Below, one piece after another: positions 16,816 through 24,685 of a stretch of DNA of 45,990 nucleotides (position 1 is the stretch's first letter; each line of letters opens with the position of its first letter). The DNA is taken from assembly GCA_016933455.1 (NCBI GenBank), contig JAFGAZ010000009.1, forward strand, positions 1 through 45,990, given 5' to 3'. Below the pieces are notes generated by a model. That model was not told the origin of the DNA and searched no databases. It saw only the letters and a program-made list of their open reading frames with translations. This DNA comes from Candidatus Aenigmatarchaeota archaeon. GTDB lineage: Archaea > Aenigmatarchaeota > Aenigmatarchaeia > Aenigmatarchaeales > Aenigmatarchaeaceae. The position numbers and the translations under genes are program-made.

Positions 16816-17091
16816 ATGTCTTACGTATTCGAATTTTTTGGTAATAAAGAAACAGCCGAGGTTTTTGAATATCTTTCAGAGCTTAAAAAGCCTAGAACTA
16901 TTGGACAGATTAGTGTTAGTTTGGATATTTCTCAAAACAAAGTTGAACAATCGATAAAAACATTAGAAGAAAAAAATCTGATAAAACAACGTGGAAGTTT
17001 CGGTCCTATGCATAACACAGTCCTTTATGGAGTAACAAGTAAGAGTCTGGAAGCTTACAATGCTTTGGAAAGTCTAAGAAAGGTTCTTTAG
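16816..17091 (+). CDS. Small winged-helix transcription regulator (ArsR/MarR-like)
   Basis: 91 residues. Helix-turn-helix in KPRTIGQISVSLDISQNKVE followed by LEEKNLIKQRG and a wing to LYGVTSKSLEA. There is no cysteine cluster for metal sensing. It has its own A/T-rich promoter and precedes the MinD-like gene by about 60 bases. Target unknown. Confidence 0.82.
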   Translation: MSYVFEFFGNKETAEVFEYLSELKKPRTIGQISVSLDISQNKVEQSIKTLEEKNLIKQRGSFGPMHNTVLYGVTSKSLEAYNALESLRKVL

Positions 17092-17151
17092 ACGTTTTTT
17101 CTGTCTTGCGTCAATTTTTATATTTGCGATAAACAAAATAATCTCTATAAT

Positions 17152-17916
17152 ATGTCTAAAATAATCTCGGTAATATCCGGAAAAGGCGGGGTCGGCAAGA
17201 CCACGCTTGTCTCGAATCTTGGCTCTGCCCTAACAAAGCATGGGAAAAGCGTAGTTGTCATAGACGGCAATGTGACAACCCCTAACCTGAGCCTGCATTT
17301 GGGAATACCTTTCTATCCTGTTACTTTGCATGACGCCCTAAGAAACAACATGCCAATAGAGTCTGCAGTTTACAACCATCATTCTGGCATGAGAGTAATA
17401 CCAGCTTCTCTTTCTATCGACTCGATGGAAGGAATCGATTTGGACAGGATGGACGAGGCAATATCTGGTCTTATCGGCAGCGCGGATATTGTTATCATAG
17501 ATTCCGCGGCAGGCCTTGGCAAAGAGGCAATGGCCGCAATGAATGCGGCAGATGACCTTTTGATTGTGACAAATCCTGACCTGCCTTCTGTCACAGACGC
17601 TCTCAAGACCATAAAGATAGCTCAAAACAGCCGCAAGAACGTGATGGGCGTTGTGGTAAACAGGGTGCGGGGCCTAAAGCACGAGATGTCGATAGAAGAA
17701 ATAAAGATGATGCTCGAGGTTCCAATAGTCTCTCTTGTGCCAGAAGACCTTTCTGTTCCCAAGTCAATTGCAAGAAAAGTTCCGGTTGTGCACCACAAAC
17801 CCAAGAGCAAGTCTTCTGTCGAGTTCCAGAAGCTGGCACTTAAGATAATGGGCGAGCCGTGGAGAAAGATAGAAAAGCGCGCATGGTGGGAAAGGCTGTT
17901 TTTTTGGACTGACTAG
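17152..17916 (+). CDS. minD: MinD/ParA-family ATPase
   Basis: 254 residues. The deviant Walker A is GKGGVGKTT (10-18), with the signature lysine. Walker B is in ADIVIIDSAAGLG and switch regions follow. The C-terminus (WRKIEKRAWWERLFFWTD) is an amphipathic, Trp-rich helix like the membrane-targeting sequence of MinD. Archaeal MinD-like ATPases position surface structures or cell-pole complexes; the partner here is unknown, as no MinE-like gene is visible. It ends against the next gene on the opposite strand (4-base overlap). Confidence 0.88.
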   Translation: MSKIISVISGKGGVGKTTLVSNLGSALTKHGKSVVVIDGNVTTPNLSLHLGIPFYPVTLHDALRNNMPIESAVYNHHSGMRVIPASLSIDSMEGIDLDRMDEAISGLIGSADIVIIDSAAGLGKEAMAAMNAADDLLIVTNPDLPSVTDALKTIKIAQNSRKNVMGVVVNRVRGLKHEMSIEEIKMMLEVPIVSLVPEDLSVPKSIARKVPVVHHKPKSKSSVEFQKLALKIMGEPWRKIEKRAWWERLFFWTD

Positions 17917-18515
17917 TCTTTCATAACTTTTTTGAAGAAATCGGTTGTCGCCTTTCTAAAGCTTTCGTGCTTTCTTTCCGATATTTCTATTATGTCGTCT
18001 AGGAAAAGGCACGGTATTATCACCATTATCAGATAAAGCAATAATCCAAAGCCTAAAGAAGAAACAATGTAGCCTTCGACGAACTGCGGATTTGTCGGAA
18101 TGGCCATTGGAATCGTGACACTAAAATCTATGTAATACCTCTCGTTGCTTAGCGGATAGAAAAGAGGGATGCCGTCACCGCTGTTTATGCCTATCCCGCT
18201 GCCGTATATGGGATACGAGAAAAGGTCAACCAATAGGTGGCCTGACATGAAGATTAGCAGCAGCAAAAAGAATCCCTTTTTGTACTTGTCGAGCTTTAGA
18301 TGAAAAGACAAGCAAACCAAAGCAATCGGGACAATAAGTGTTATGAATATGTTATGAAACAATGCCCTGTACTGGTCAAGGTAGATGAAATGATCAATGT
18401 CTATTAAAACAGAAAAAAACGCTGCTGCCAGAATGGTCTTTATCTGGTGCTTGATGTTTAGCCTTGCTGCAAGTGCTGCCAGAATCGGCATCACAAAGTG
18501 AAACAAGCTGTCCAT
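17913..18515 (-). CDS. Membrane-bound metal-dependent hydrolase, YdjM/DUF457-like
   Basis: 200 residues with about five membrane helices. Conserved polar residues sit in membrane-adjacent motifs: SVLIDIDHF, a His in FHNI, and GHLLVDLFSYP. This is the pattern of the YdjM/DUF457 predicted membrane hydrolases. The start codon directly abuts the pheT stop (TAG-ATG), so it is cotranscribed with trpS-pheS-pheT. Substrate unknown. Confidence 0.82.
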   Translation of the reverse strand: MDSLFHFVMPILAALAARLNIKHQIKTILAAAFFSVLIDIDHFIYLDQYRALFHNIFITLIVPIALVCLSFHLKLDKYKKGFFLLLLIFMSGHLLVDLFSYPIYGSGIGINSGDGIPLFYPLSNERYYIDFSVTIPMAIPTNPQFVEGYIVSSLGFGLLLYLIMVIIPCLFLDDIIEISERKHESFRKATTDFFKKVMKD

Positions 18516-20120
18516 CTAACCTATCTCCATCTCAAAAGCTATGACCGGCTTTTCAAGCTTCCAGTTCTCCAAAATCTCAGGTCTTATTTCCCCGAAAAAG
18601 CCGATTGCCTTTTCACCCGCAACAATTTCCCCTGCCCTGGAATCAATAAAGCTCGGATGATTTGTTTCTTGTATCTTGTAGTCAATTCCCATGTAGCTTA
18701 AGACGTTTTCGACAATGGATTTTATTTCTGTTAGGTTGGCCGCATCATGAGATACGATTCCAGCCAGCTTTTTTACCATCCTTATTCTTGTTTCCTTTGT
18801 CTCGTCAAGAATTATGCAGTTGCCTATTTCGAAAAGCCTTTGAGGATACTCCCTGTGCATGTTGTTTGTTAGGTTTCTGACAAGCGATGGCAAAAGCCAT
18901 GTCCTGCAAATTGTGTATTCGCTGGAAACCGGGTTTGATATCTCGGCTGCCTTGCCTTGCAATAGCATCTTGGAAAAGTTGCTTTCCTCGTTTGTCAAAA
19001 CAAAGTTGAGAATTTCCTGGAAGCCAAGGCCCATCATCATGTCCCTTGACTTGGATATTAGTTTTGAAAGCTCGCTCCTGTTGCCTATTGTGGGAAGCTT
19101 TGGAAGTATGGGCTCGATGTTGTTGTAGCCGTAGCCTATTGCAACATCTTCTATTATGTCGACAAGATGCAAAATGGACGTCCTGTAAGGCGGTATGGCA
19201 ATGTTCATCTTGCCTCCCCTTTGCTTGGAAACGCCGTACCTCATCCTTTCAAGAATGTCAGCTATCTCGTTTTCGGAAAGGCCCAGTCCCAAAATCTTGT
19301 CAATGTTTTCCACTTCAGCTGGAAAGTCCTTCGGGGTCAGGTCCGGCGTTCTTTTCTTGTCAATGTTTACTGTTTCTATTGTGCCTCCCCTTTCTGTTAT
19401 GTTGCAGACCATTATGTTGATTGCCTCGCTAACAGCCTTCTCGTCTGTTCCTGTCACGTCAATGAAAAGGTTGTTTGTCCCGACTGTCACTCTTGTTCTT
19501 TCCGAGTTGATAATCGGCGGGAAGCTTATCACTCCCTCCTTGTCGTAGAGCATGGGCCTTGTTTTTCCAACAAGATGCGCAAAGCCGATTCCCTTGGGAT
19601 GCTGCGTTAGTATCTGGTCAACGTCCATTTCCTGCGTTCCGCCCAGGGGAGTGAATGTTTCGTTCTCGACATCAGCATACCTTAACGGCGGCACTATCTT
19701 GTCATAGTCGTGAACGCCAATGGCAACCTTCTTTCTTTCCCTGCCGATTGTATCATGAAGCTTTTCTTGTATCTGCATAAGGCTCTTTACCAGTTCGTCT
19801 GTTAGGTCAACGCCCTTTATTATTGCGCAAGCAATGTGCGGCCTTGCTTGGGGATTTTCCGTTTTGACAACTACTTTGGAATCCTTTATGTCGTATTTTC
19901 TTATTCCCTTCTCTAGGCCAAGAAATCCCTTTACCTCCCTTGCAACTCCCTCGACCGAGAACATGTCCGGCCTGTCGGCATGCAGCTCGCACTTTATTGT
20001 TTCTTCCTCGAACTCCGGCTCGAGCTTTACTAGGAACAACAGTTCTTCTAGTTCCTCGTCTGGAATATCCTTTCCTATCAAGTTAAGCAAGTCGTTTTTA
20101 CTGAATTCTATTACAACCAT
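18516..20120 (-). CDS. pheT: Phenylalanyl-tRNA synthetase beta subunit
   Basis: 534 residues, archaeal type. Contains the B1/B3 region (CELHADRPDMFSVEGVAREV), the B5 domain (ILGLGLSENEIADILERM) and the catalytic-like domain (FEIGNCIILDE). The archaeal subunit lacks the C-terminal anticodon domain of bacterial PheT, which matches its length. With PheS it charges tRNA-Phe and edits mischarged tyrosine. GGTGA precedes the ATG. It follows pheS by a single base. Confidence 0.96.
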   Translation of the reverse strand: MVVIEFSKNDLLNLIGKDIPDEELEELLFLVKLEPEFEEETIKCELHADRPDMFSVEGVAREVKGFLGLEKGIRKYDIKDSKVVVKTENPQARPHIACAIIKGVDLTDELVKSLMQIQEKLHDTIGRERKKVAIGVHDYDKIVPPLRYADVENETFTPLGGTQEMDVDQILTQHPKGIGFAHLVGKTRPMLYDKEGVISFPPIINSERTRVTVGTNNLFIDVTGTDEKAVSEAINIMVCNITERGGTIETVNIDKKRTPDLTPKDFPAEVENIDKILGLGLSENEIADILERMRYGVSKQRGGKMNIAIPPYRTSILHLVDIIEDVAIGYGYNNIEPILPKLPTIGNRSELSKLISKSRDMMMGLGFQEILNFVLTNEESNFSKMLLQGKAAEISNPVSSEYTICRTWLLPSLVRNLTNNMHREYPQRLFEIGNCIILDETKETRIRMVKKLAGIVSHDAANLTEIKSIVENVLSYMGIDYKIQETNHPSFIDSRAGEIVAGEKAIGFFGEIRPEILENWKLEKPVIAFEMEIG

Positions 20121-20121
20121 T

Positions 20122-21456
20122 TCATTTCACCATCGGTACGTTCCTTAAAAATTCCAAATCATCAGAATAAAGCATCCTGATATCGCTAATACCCAGCTTT
20201 ATCATTGCAAGTCTTGCGATTCCAAGGCCCCATGCCAGAACTTGACAGTTGTTTATGCCAAGGGGTTTTAGAACTTCAGGCCTAAACATTCCTGCCCCTC
20301 CAAGCTCTAGCCACTTGCCGTTCATTTTGCCGAACAGTTCAACAGAAGGCTCTGTGAACGGGAAAAATCCGGGCTTGTACTTTACGTCCTGAACGCCGAC
20401 TGTTTCAGCAATCTCCTTTAGGAAGCCAAGAAGATGGCTAAGCGTTAGATTCTCCCCAACAACAATGCCCTCGCACTGCGGGAACTCCATCAAATGGCTT
20501 GCGTCTATCATGTCTGTTCTAAAGTTCCTGTCAATTATGAAATACTTGCCCGGCTTGTCGCCGACATTAAACAACGTTCTTGCTGATACCGGCGTCGTGT
20601 GGGATCTCATAATAAGCCTGCTCGCCTCTTCCTTGCTCCATGTTCCTCCCCAGCCCGTTGAATCCGTTATCCATCCTCCCTCGTGTGTTGCCTTGACCTT
20701 TGCAACCAGGTTCTCGTCTGGCAGGTCGCCTTTGGTTGGATTCTTTAAAACGAAAACATCCTTGATGCCCCTTGCCGGGTGGTCCTGAGGCATGAACAAA
20801 GCATCAGAGTTCCAAAAGAATGTCTCAACCATGGGCCCGTTCATCTCCTCAAAGCCAAGGCCTATTAGCTTTTCTCTCATGTCGTCTAAAAACTGGGCGT
20901 ATGGCTGCTTTTTCCCGCCGTATACTTTCGGGGCAGGCGCGTTTACATCGTACTTTCTAAAAGTAGCATTCTTCCATGAGCCTGACTTTATCATGTCTGG
21001 GGTTAGCTGAGCTATCTCGGATATCTGGACATTGTTTACTGTAACGCTTTCGTTTCTTCTAAAGAAGCTAATTATCTTCTCCCACAAAGACATCTCGTTC
21101 TTTTTTTCTTTTGCAATGTTTTGCGTTTCAGTTTCCTTTGCTTCGAAAATAAGGTTTCTTTTGAGAAGCGTTCTTGTTGCATTTTCATCTGCTTTGCCGT
21201 TCTTGTCGATTTCTTCCAATGACCTTTCCATTTCCGTTTTTTCATTGGCAGCTTTCTTGCCGGTCTCTGTAACCTTGACTATTTTGTCTTGGATTTCTAT
21301 CCAGGCGTTCCTCTTGGCCCAGCCTATTGCTATTCCTGTTTTCTGGTCTTTTGGAACTTGGTCTAGAGGCTTTTCTTCGCCTATTATTCTAAGCAGCTGC
21401 TTTTCTGGCAGCCCGTTTTTCAGATACTCTCTTCCCTCTTCAGTAAGCTTGTACAT
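20122..21456 (-). CDS. pheS: Phenylalanyl-tRNA synthetase alpha subunit
   Basis: 444 residues. N-terminal winged-helix modules (MYKLTEEGREYLKNGLPEKQ) precede the class II catalytic domain, with motifs in MRSHTTPVSART, IIDRNFRTDMIDASHLMEFP and ELGGAGMFRPEVLKPLGI. ATG 21456 is chosen: it lies one base after the trpS stop and behind GTGTGA. The GTG at 21465 in the same frame is inside trpS. Complete. Confidence 0.96.
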   Translation of the reverse strand: MYKLTEEGREYLKNGLPEKQLLRIIGEEKPLDQVPKDQKTGIAIGWAKRNAWIEIQDKIVKVTETGKKAANEKTEMERSLEEIDKNGKADENATRTLLKRNLIFEAKETETQNIAKEKKNEMSLWEKIISFFRRNESVTVNNVQISEIAQLTPDMIKSGSWKNATFRKYDVNAPAPKVYGGKKQPYAQFLDDMREKLIGLGFEEMNGPMVETFFWNSDALFMPQDHPARGIKDVFVLKNPTKGDLPDENLVAKVKATHEGGWITDSTGWGGTWSKEEASRLIMRSHTTPVSARTLFNVGDKPGKYFIIDRNFRTDMIDASHLMEFPQCEGIVVGENLTLSHLLGFLKEIAETVGVQDVKYKPGFFPFTEPSVELFGKMNGKWLELGGAGMFRPEVLKPLGINNCQVLAWGLGIARLAMIKLGISDIRMLYSDDLEFLRNVPMVK

Positions 21457-21457
21457 A

Positions 21458-22561
21458 TCATTCACACTCGAACTCTAGTATGTTTAGTTTGCTTATGTTC
21501 CTTTTGGCATTTTCGAATTTGTCGTTAAAGTCTATCATGAATTTTTTCATAATGTCAGCAGCTTTCTTCTTACAACCACCGCACATTATCTTTCCGCTTT
21601 TGCAGTCTTTGAAGATTTTGTCAAGCTCCTTGTCATCTTCTATTAGATGCTGTTTGAATAGTTCGAATACCACACACTCTTCAGGCTTGCCGCCCACTTT
21701 TTTCTGCTCTTCTATTGTGTCGCATCCACCAGTCTTTGCCTTCATTATCTTCTTTGCCACCTTTTCAGGATCCTCGGGTATTGATATGAAGCTGTTTGGC
21801 TTGCTCTTGCTCATCTTCATGCTGCCGTCAAGGCTTGGGGTAAATTTGTGATATGTAGCAGACGGCGGTATGAAATCCACCTTCTTATATCTTCTAACAA
21901 CATCCCTTGTTGCTCTAAGGTGCGGGGATTGGTCTGACCCGACTGGAACAACCACTGGCTGCACTTTGTCGAACTGCGGAAACAGAATGTCTGATATCTG
22001 AGTTAAAGATGAGATTATCTTTGGCGCGCTAGGCTCTCCGTATAGAGCCCTGTACTCGTTTAGCGTCAGTCTTGGAGAAAGCTCAACAGACATGTCCCTT
22101 ACTTTCTTGTTTTTTGACTGGAAGTAGAACACTGTCTTTTTCGGATTAAGGCCTAGGGCAATGTATGCCGGAATGTAGAATTCAAGAGCCCTTTTCTTTG
22201 CCTCGTCAAGAGGCACGTCTCTTGTAGCCAAGGACTCGAGGTCGGCCACCAAGACGAACGTCTTTCCTCCCTGCTCTTGGAAGTATTTCACCATCTCTAT
22301 TACCATCTTTGTTCCAAGATGCAGCTTTTCAGAAGACGGCATTATACCTGTGAGTATGGCAAAATCTTTCTTCTTTTTTATAGCGTCTACTATTCTTCCA
22401 AGGTCTTGATGTCCGAACACAACAAGCCTTCGCATGAGTCTGTTGGGATTTGGTAGCTTGCTTAGTATCTTTTTATCGAACGGTTCCATCCCATAGTTCT
22501 CTATTATTTTGTTGTAATCGTCTATCAAAACTGAGCCCCAAGGATCTATTCTTTCAGCCAT
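21458..22561 (-). CDS. trpS: Tryptophanyl-tRNA synthetase, archaeal type
   Basis: 367 residues. The HIGH-like signature is in PSSEKLHLG (75-83), and KMSKS is in DGSMKMSKSKPN. The C-terminal CKSGKIMCGGCKKKAA motif is typical of archaeal/eukaryotic TrpRS. It charges tRNA-Trp. It is the first gene of the trpS-pheS-pheT-DUF457 run, and its ATG directly abuts the stop of an upstream small frame. Confidence 0.96.
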   Translation of the reverse strand: MAERIDPWGSVLIDDYNKIIENYGMEPFDKKILSKLPNPNRLMRRLVVFGHQDLGRIVDAIKKKKDFAILTGIMPSSEKLHLGTKMVIEMVKYFQEQGGKTFVLVADLESLATRDVPLDEAKKRALEFYIPAYIALGLNPKKTVFYFQSKNKKVRDMSVELSPRLTLNEYRALYGEPSAPKIISSLTQISDILFPQFDKVQPVVVPVGSDQSPHLRATRDVVRRYKKVDFIPPSATYHKFTPSLDGSMKMSKSKPNSFISIPEDPEKVAKKIMKAKTGGCDTIEEQKKVGGKPEECVVFELFKQHLIEDDKELDKIFKDCKSGKIMCGGCKKKAADIMKKFMIDFNDKFENAKRNISKLNILEFECE

Positions 22562-22714
22562 TTACTCACCCTTAAGATATAGATAACTCTCCTTATCTTT
22601 ATTAATATTTTCAGAACTAGCGAAATCTTCTAAATAAATTGGAGTCGGTCCCATTCCATGTAATCGCCTTGACAATAATTGTTCTTCTAAGAATATAAAA
22701 TTTTCACATAGCAA
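22562..22714 (-). CDS. Small open frame between the HEGTH gene and trpS, possibly a frameshifted tail
   Basis: A 50-codon frame on the same strand ends TAA immediately before the trpS ATG. It contains ENFIFLEEQLLSRRLHGMG and PTPIYLEDF, and looks like coding sequence. It has no ATG: it would need the TTG at 22714, which lies 11 bases after an AGGTGA motif inside the upstream gene. A one-base shift at the end of the upstream gene would fuse the two into a ~180-residue protein. Either a separate small gene or the broken 3' end of the neighbour. Confidence 0.4.
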   Translation of the reverse strand: MLCENFIFLEEQLLSRRLHGMGPTPIYLEDFASSENINKDKESYLYLKGE

Positions 22715-23105
22715 GATTTACAAGGTCACCTGTCGTGTCAATTTTTTCTTTAGTTTCTCTGTTGTAAACAGTGTCCGTTATAGCTCTAGTGATGTATTCC
22801 TCTAGAAAATTTCTTGCTATTGGATCAGGTACCAAACTTTCTAACACCAAGTCTATTTTTTTGCCGCGTTTAAGGTCTTGATGCGTTCCTTCATGAATTT
22901 TTGCATGATAAAGAGGATTTCCTACTTTAGGATATTTAATGTTTTTATTGTAAAATATCAAGTCTATCGGATATGCTGGTATATACATCGCTTCTTCTTC
23001 CATACCTTCAACATCATAACAGACAAGGGCCCTTCTTTTTTTCCCATTTGACATTTCATATTCTTCTATTCTGCAATTATCCTTGTCTATTTGCAGGTTT
23101 TTCAT
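22704..23105 (-). CDS. Putative small zincin with HEGTH motif
   Basis: 133 residues with HEGTH at 71-75, an HExxH zinc-protease pattern, in KIHEGTHQDLKRGKK. A possible third ligand Glu lies in NFLEEYITRAITD. No known family was recognised. The frame ends in ATG-TGA, and an open frame in a shifted register continues directly to trpS, so the protein may be shortened by a frameshift. A/T-rich. Function unknown. Confidence 0.6.
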   Translation of the reverse strand: MKNLQIDKDNCRIEEYEMSNGKKRRALVCYDVEGMEEEAMYIPAYPIDLIFYNKNIKYPKVGNPLYHAKIHEGTHQDLKRGKKIDLVLESLVPDPIARNFLEEYITRAITDTVYNRETKEKIDTTGDLVNLAM

Positions 23106-23151
23106 AAGAACGTTATGAAATTTTAAACTTAAATTACTTTATTATACAGAA

Positions 23152-23961
23152 CTAGACAAAATCATCGAGCTTTGATTTGCCAAGATTTTCAAACTTTTCC
23201 ATTGCCTTCTCAACATGCCTAACCAAAACCTTTGGTGCGTTCTCGTTGTTTGCAAGCTCGCCTGCTGTTTTCATCAAGACAAGGCCAGTTCTGATGTCTC
23301 TTGCATCGTATGCCTTTCTCATAACCATCTCCGATGCGTCATAGTCCCAAGAGTTCGGGGCAAAGGCATAGTTTTGCCTTTCGAACAATATCTGCCTTGT
23401 CTCCTCAAAGTTGTAAGGCCTAAACTCCACCTTTTCTAGAAGCATCCTTGATAGAAGGCGGCTGTCCATTTTGGTAACGATGTCTTTTATGTTGGTTATC
23501 AGAAATACGGTTTTGTAGGGGACGTCCTCTAGTATCCTGTAGAGAAAGTCATAGTCCTTTGCCTTGTCAAGCTCGTCAAAGGCGAAAACAACGCCGTCGT
23601 ACTTGCCAAGCCTTTCAATGATCCTGTCAAACAATTCGTCTGAGAATATCTTTTCCGTGAGCCTAATGTCCATCTTCCTGGCTATCTCGCTAATTATCTT
23701 GGTGCTGGTGTCTCGTTTCCAGCAGTTGATGTATATGGGCATTATGTTGTCTGTGTTTTCCAAAAGCTCCCTTAGAATGTACTTTGTGCATGCGGTCTTG
23801 CCAATACCGGAAGGGCCTGATATCAGAAGGTTGCTGCCAGACCTTCCCTCGAAAATAGGCTTTATGCACTCTGCCAGATACTTGTGCTGCTCTTCTCTGA
23901 ACTTGAGAAGCTTGGGAAGGAATGTCTGCTCAAGAACAGCCGGGTTTACAAACAAACTCAT
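23152..23961 (-). CDS. Orc1/Cdc6-like AAA+ ATPase without the winged-helix domain
   Basis: 269 residues from ATG 23961; the frame extends further upstream but over a non-coding-like region opposite the next gene. Walker A GPSGIGKT at 49-56, Walker B VVFAFDE at 124-130, sensor in FLITNIKDI, and SRLLSRM arginine region. The start FREEQHKYLAECI matches the Orc1/Cdc6 initiator-specific pattern. Normal archaeal Orc1/Cdc6 is about 400 residues with a C-terminal winged helix for origin binding; here the protein stops after the AAA+ lid. It may be a degenerate initiator or a related AAA+ ATPase. Confidence 0.8.
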   Translation of the reverse strand: MSLFVNPAVLEQTFLPKLLKFREEQHKYLAECIKPIFEGRSGSNLLISGPSGIGKTACTKYILRELLENTDNIMPIYINCWKRDTSTKIISEIARKMDIRLTEKIFSDELFDRIIERLGKYDGVVFAFDELDKAKDYDFLYRILEDVPYKTVFLITNIKDIVTKMDSRLLSRMLLEKVEFRPYNFEETRQILFERQNYAFAPNSWDYDASEMVMRKAYDARDIRTGLVLMKTAGELANNENAPKVLVRHVEKAMEKFENLGKSKLDDFV

Positions 23962-24067
23962 AATAGATAGTTGCCCTGGCACTATTAAAAAATTTATTTG
24001 ACATGCGTTGTAACAACCACTGAGAGTAGGAAAAAATCTAGATACATATTTTCGGTCCAATAATAGC

Positions 24068-24643
24068 ATGTTCTTTCGAAAGAGCAGACTTGAAAGTACG
24101 CTTTCAAAGCTTGAGCCGTTGGATCTTGACGGGTTCCTAGAGGTTGAAGGTCTAAAGGGAAAAATAGCGTCGGACAAGCTTAGGTATAAGGACGGGACTG
24201 CAGTGTCTTGTCTCAACTATGCCCAAGCCCAATTGTTAACAAAGAAGCTTAGTAATAATTCAAGTAAGGTAAGACTTCCGACCCTAAGGGAGGACTTTTT
24301 TGCTTTTAGGAACCTGGATGAAAGCTACAGAAACTCTGTTTTTTCATGCCCTTTCGAATGGAAGGCCGAGTACCTTGACGGCAGCTTCCTTATTACAAAC
24401 CCGGATGTAGAAAAGGTCAGGAACCAAAGGCAGTACGACTTTCGAGGGGATTTTAGAATACTTGGCAATCTCCCAAAAGAGGGAAGGCAAGTTAAATGGC
24501 TTGGCATAAAAAGAGATCATTATGACAGGGCAGCAATAGTTAGGGGCTATGACTATGACAAGAACGGCAAGGTTTATGCAGCCTACATGATGCCCCCTCT
24601 TTCCAATGACTGCATAGGCATCAGGCTGTTTTTGGAAGAGTAA
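24068..24643 (+). CDS. Unknown protein, possibly a divergent FGE/sulfatase-modifying-factor-like fold
   Basis: 191 residues. The stretch AVSCLNYAQAQLLTKKLSNN...VRLPTLREDFF resembles the VSW-x-DAQ-x-WLS...RLPTEAEWE pattern of FGE-sulfatase domains, and the end (CIGIRLFLEE) resembles their GFR-type terminus. The family's usual core is much longer, so this is tentative. No membrane segment. Divergent from the Orc1-like gene with ~106 bases between starts. Confidence 0.55.
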   Translation: MFFRKSRLESTLSKLEPLDLDGFLEVEGLKGKIASDKLRYKDGTAVSCLNYAQAQLLTKKLSNNSSKVRLPTLREDFFAFRNLDESYRNSVFSCPFEWKAEYLDGSFLITNPDVEKVRNQRQYDFRGDFRILGNLPKEGRQVKWLGIKRDHYDRAAIVRGYDYDKNGKVYAAYMMPPLSNDCIGIRLFLEE

Positions 24644-24685
24644 TAAATACTTTTTTCTAAATATAGATATAAATTGAAATTACCA

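Noticed and set aside
23962-24067. Replication origin (ORB repeats) next to the Orc1-like gene
   Set aside because: Only one short inverted repeat (GTTG-TAA-CAAC) was seen; no ORB-like motif.
23962-24216. N-terminal extension of the Orc1-like frame
   Set aside because: It overlaps the divergent 24068 gene and its promoter, and the Orc1 pattern begins at ATG 23961.
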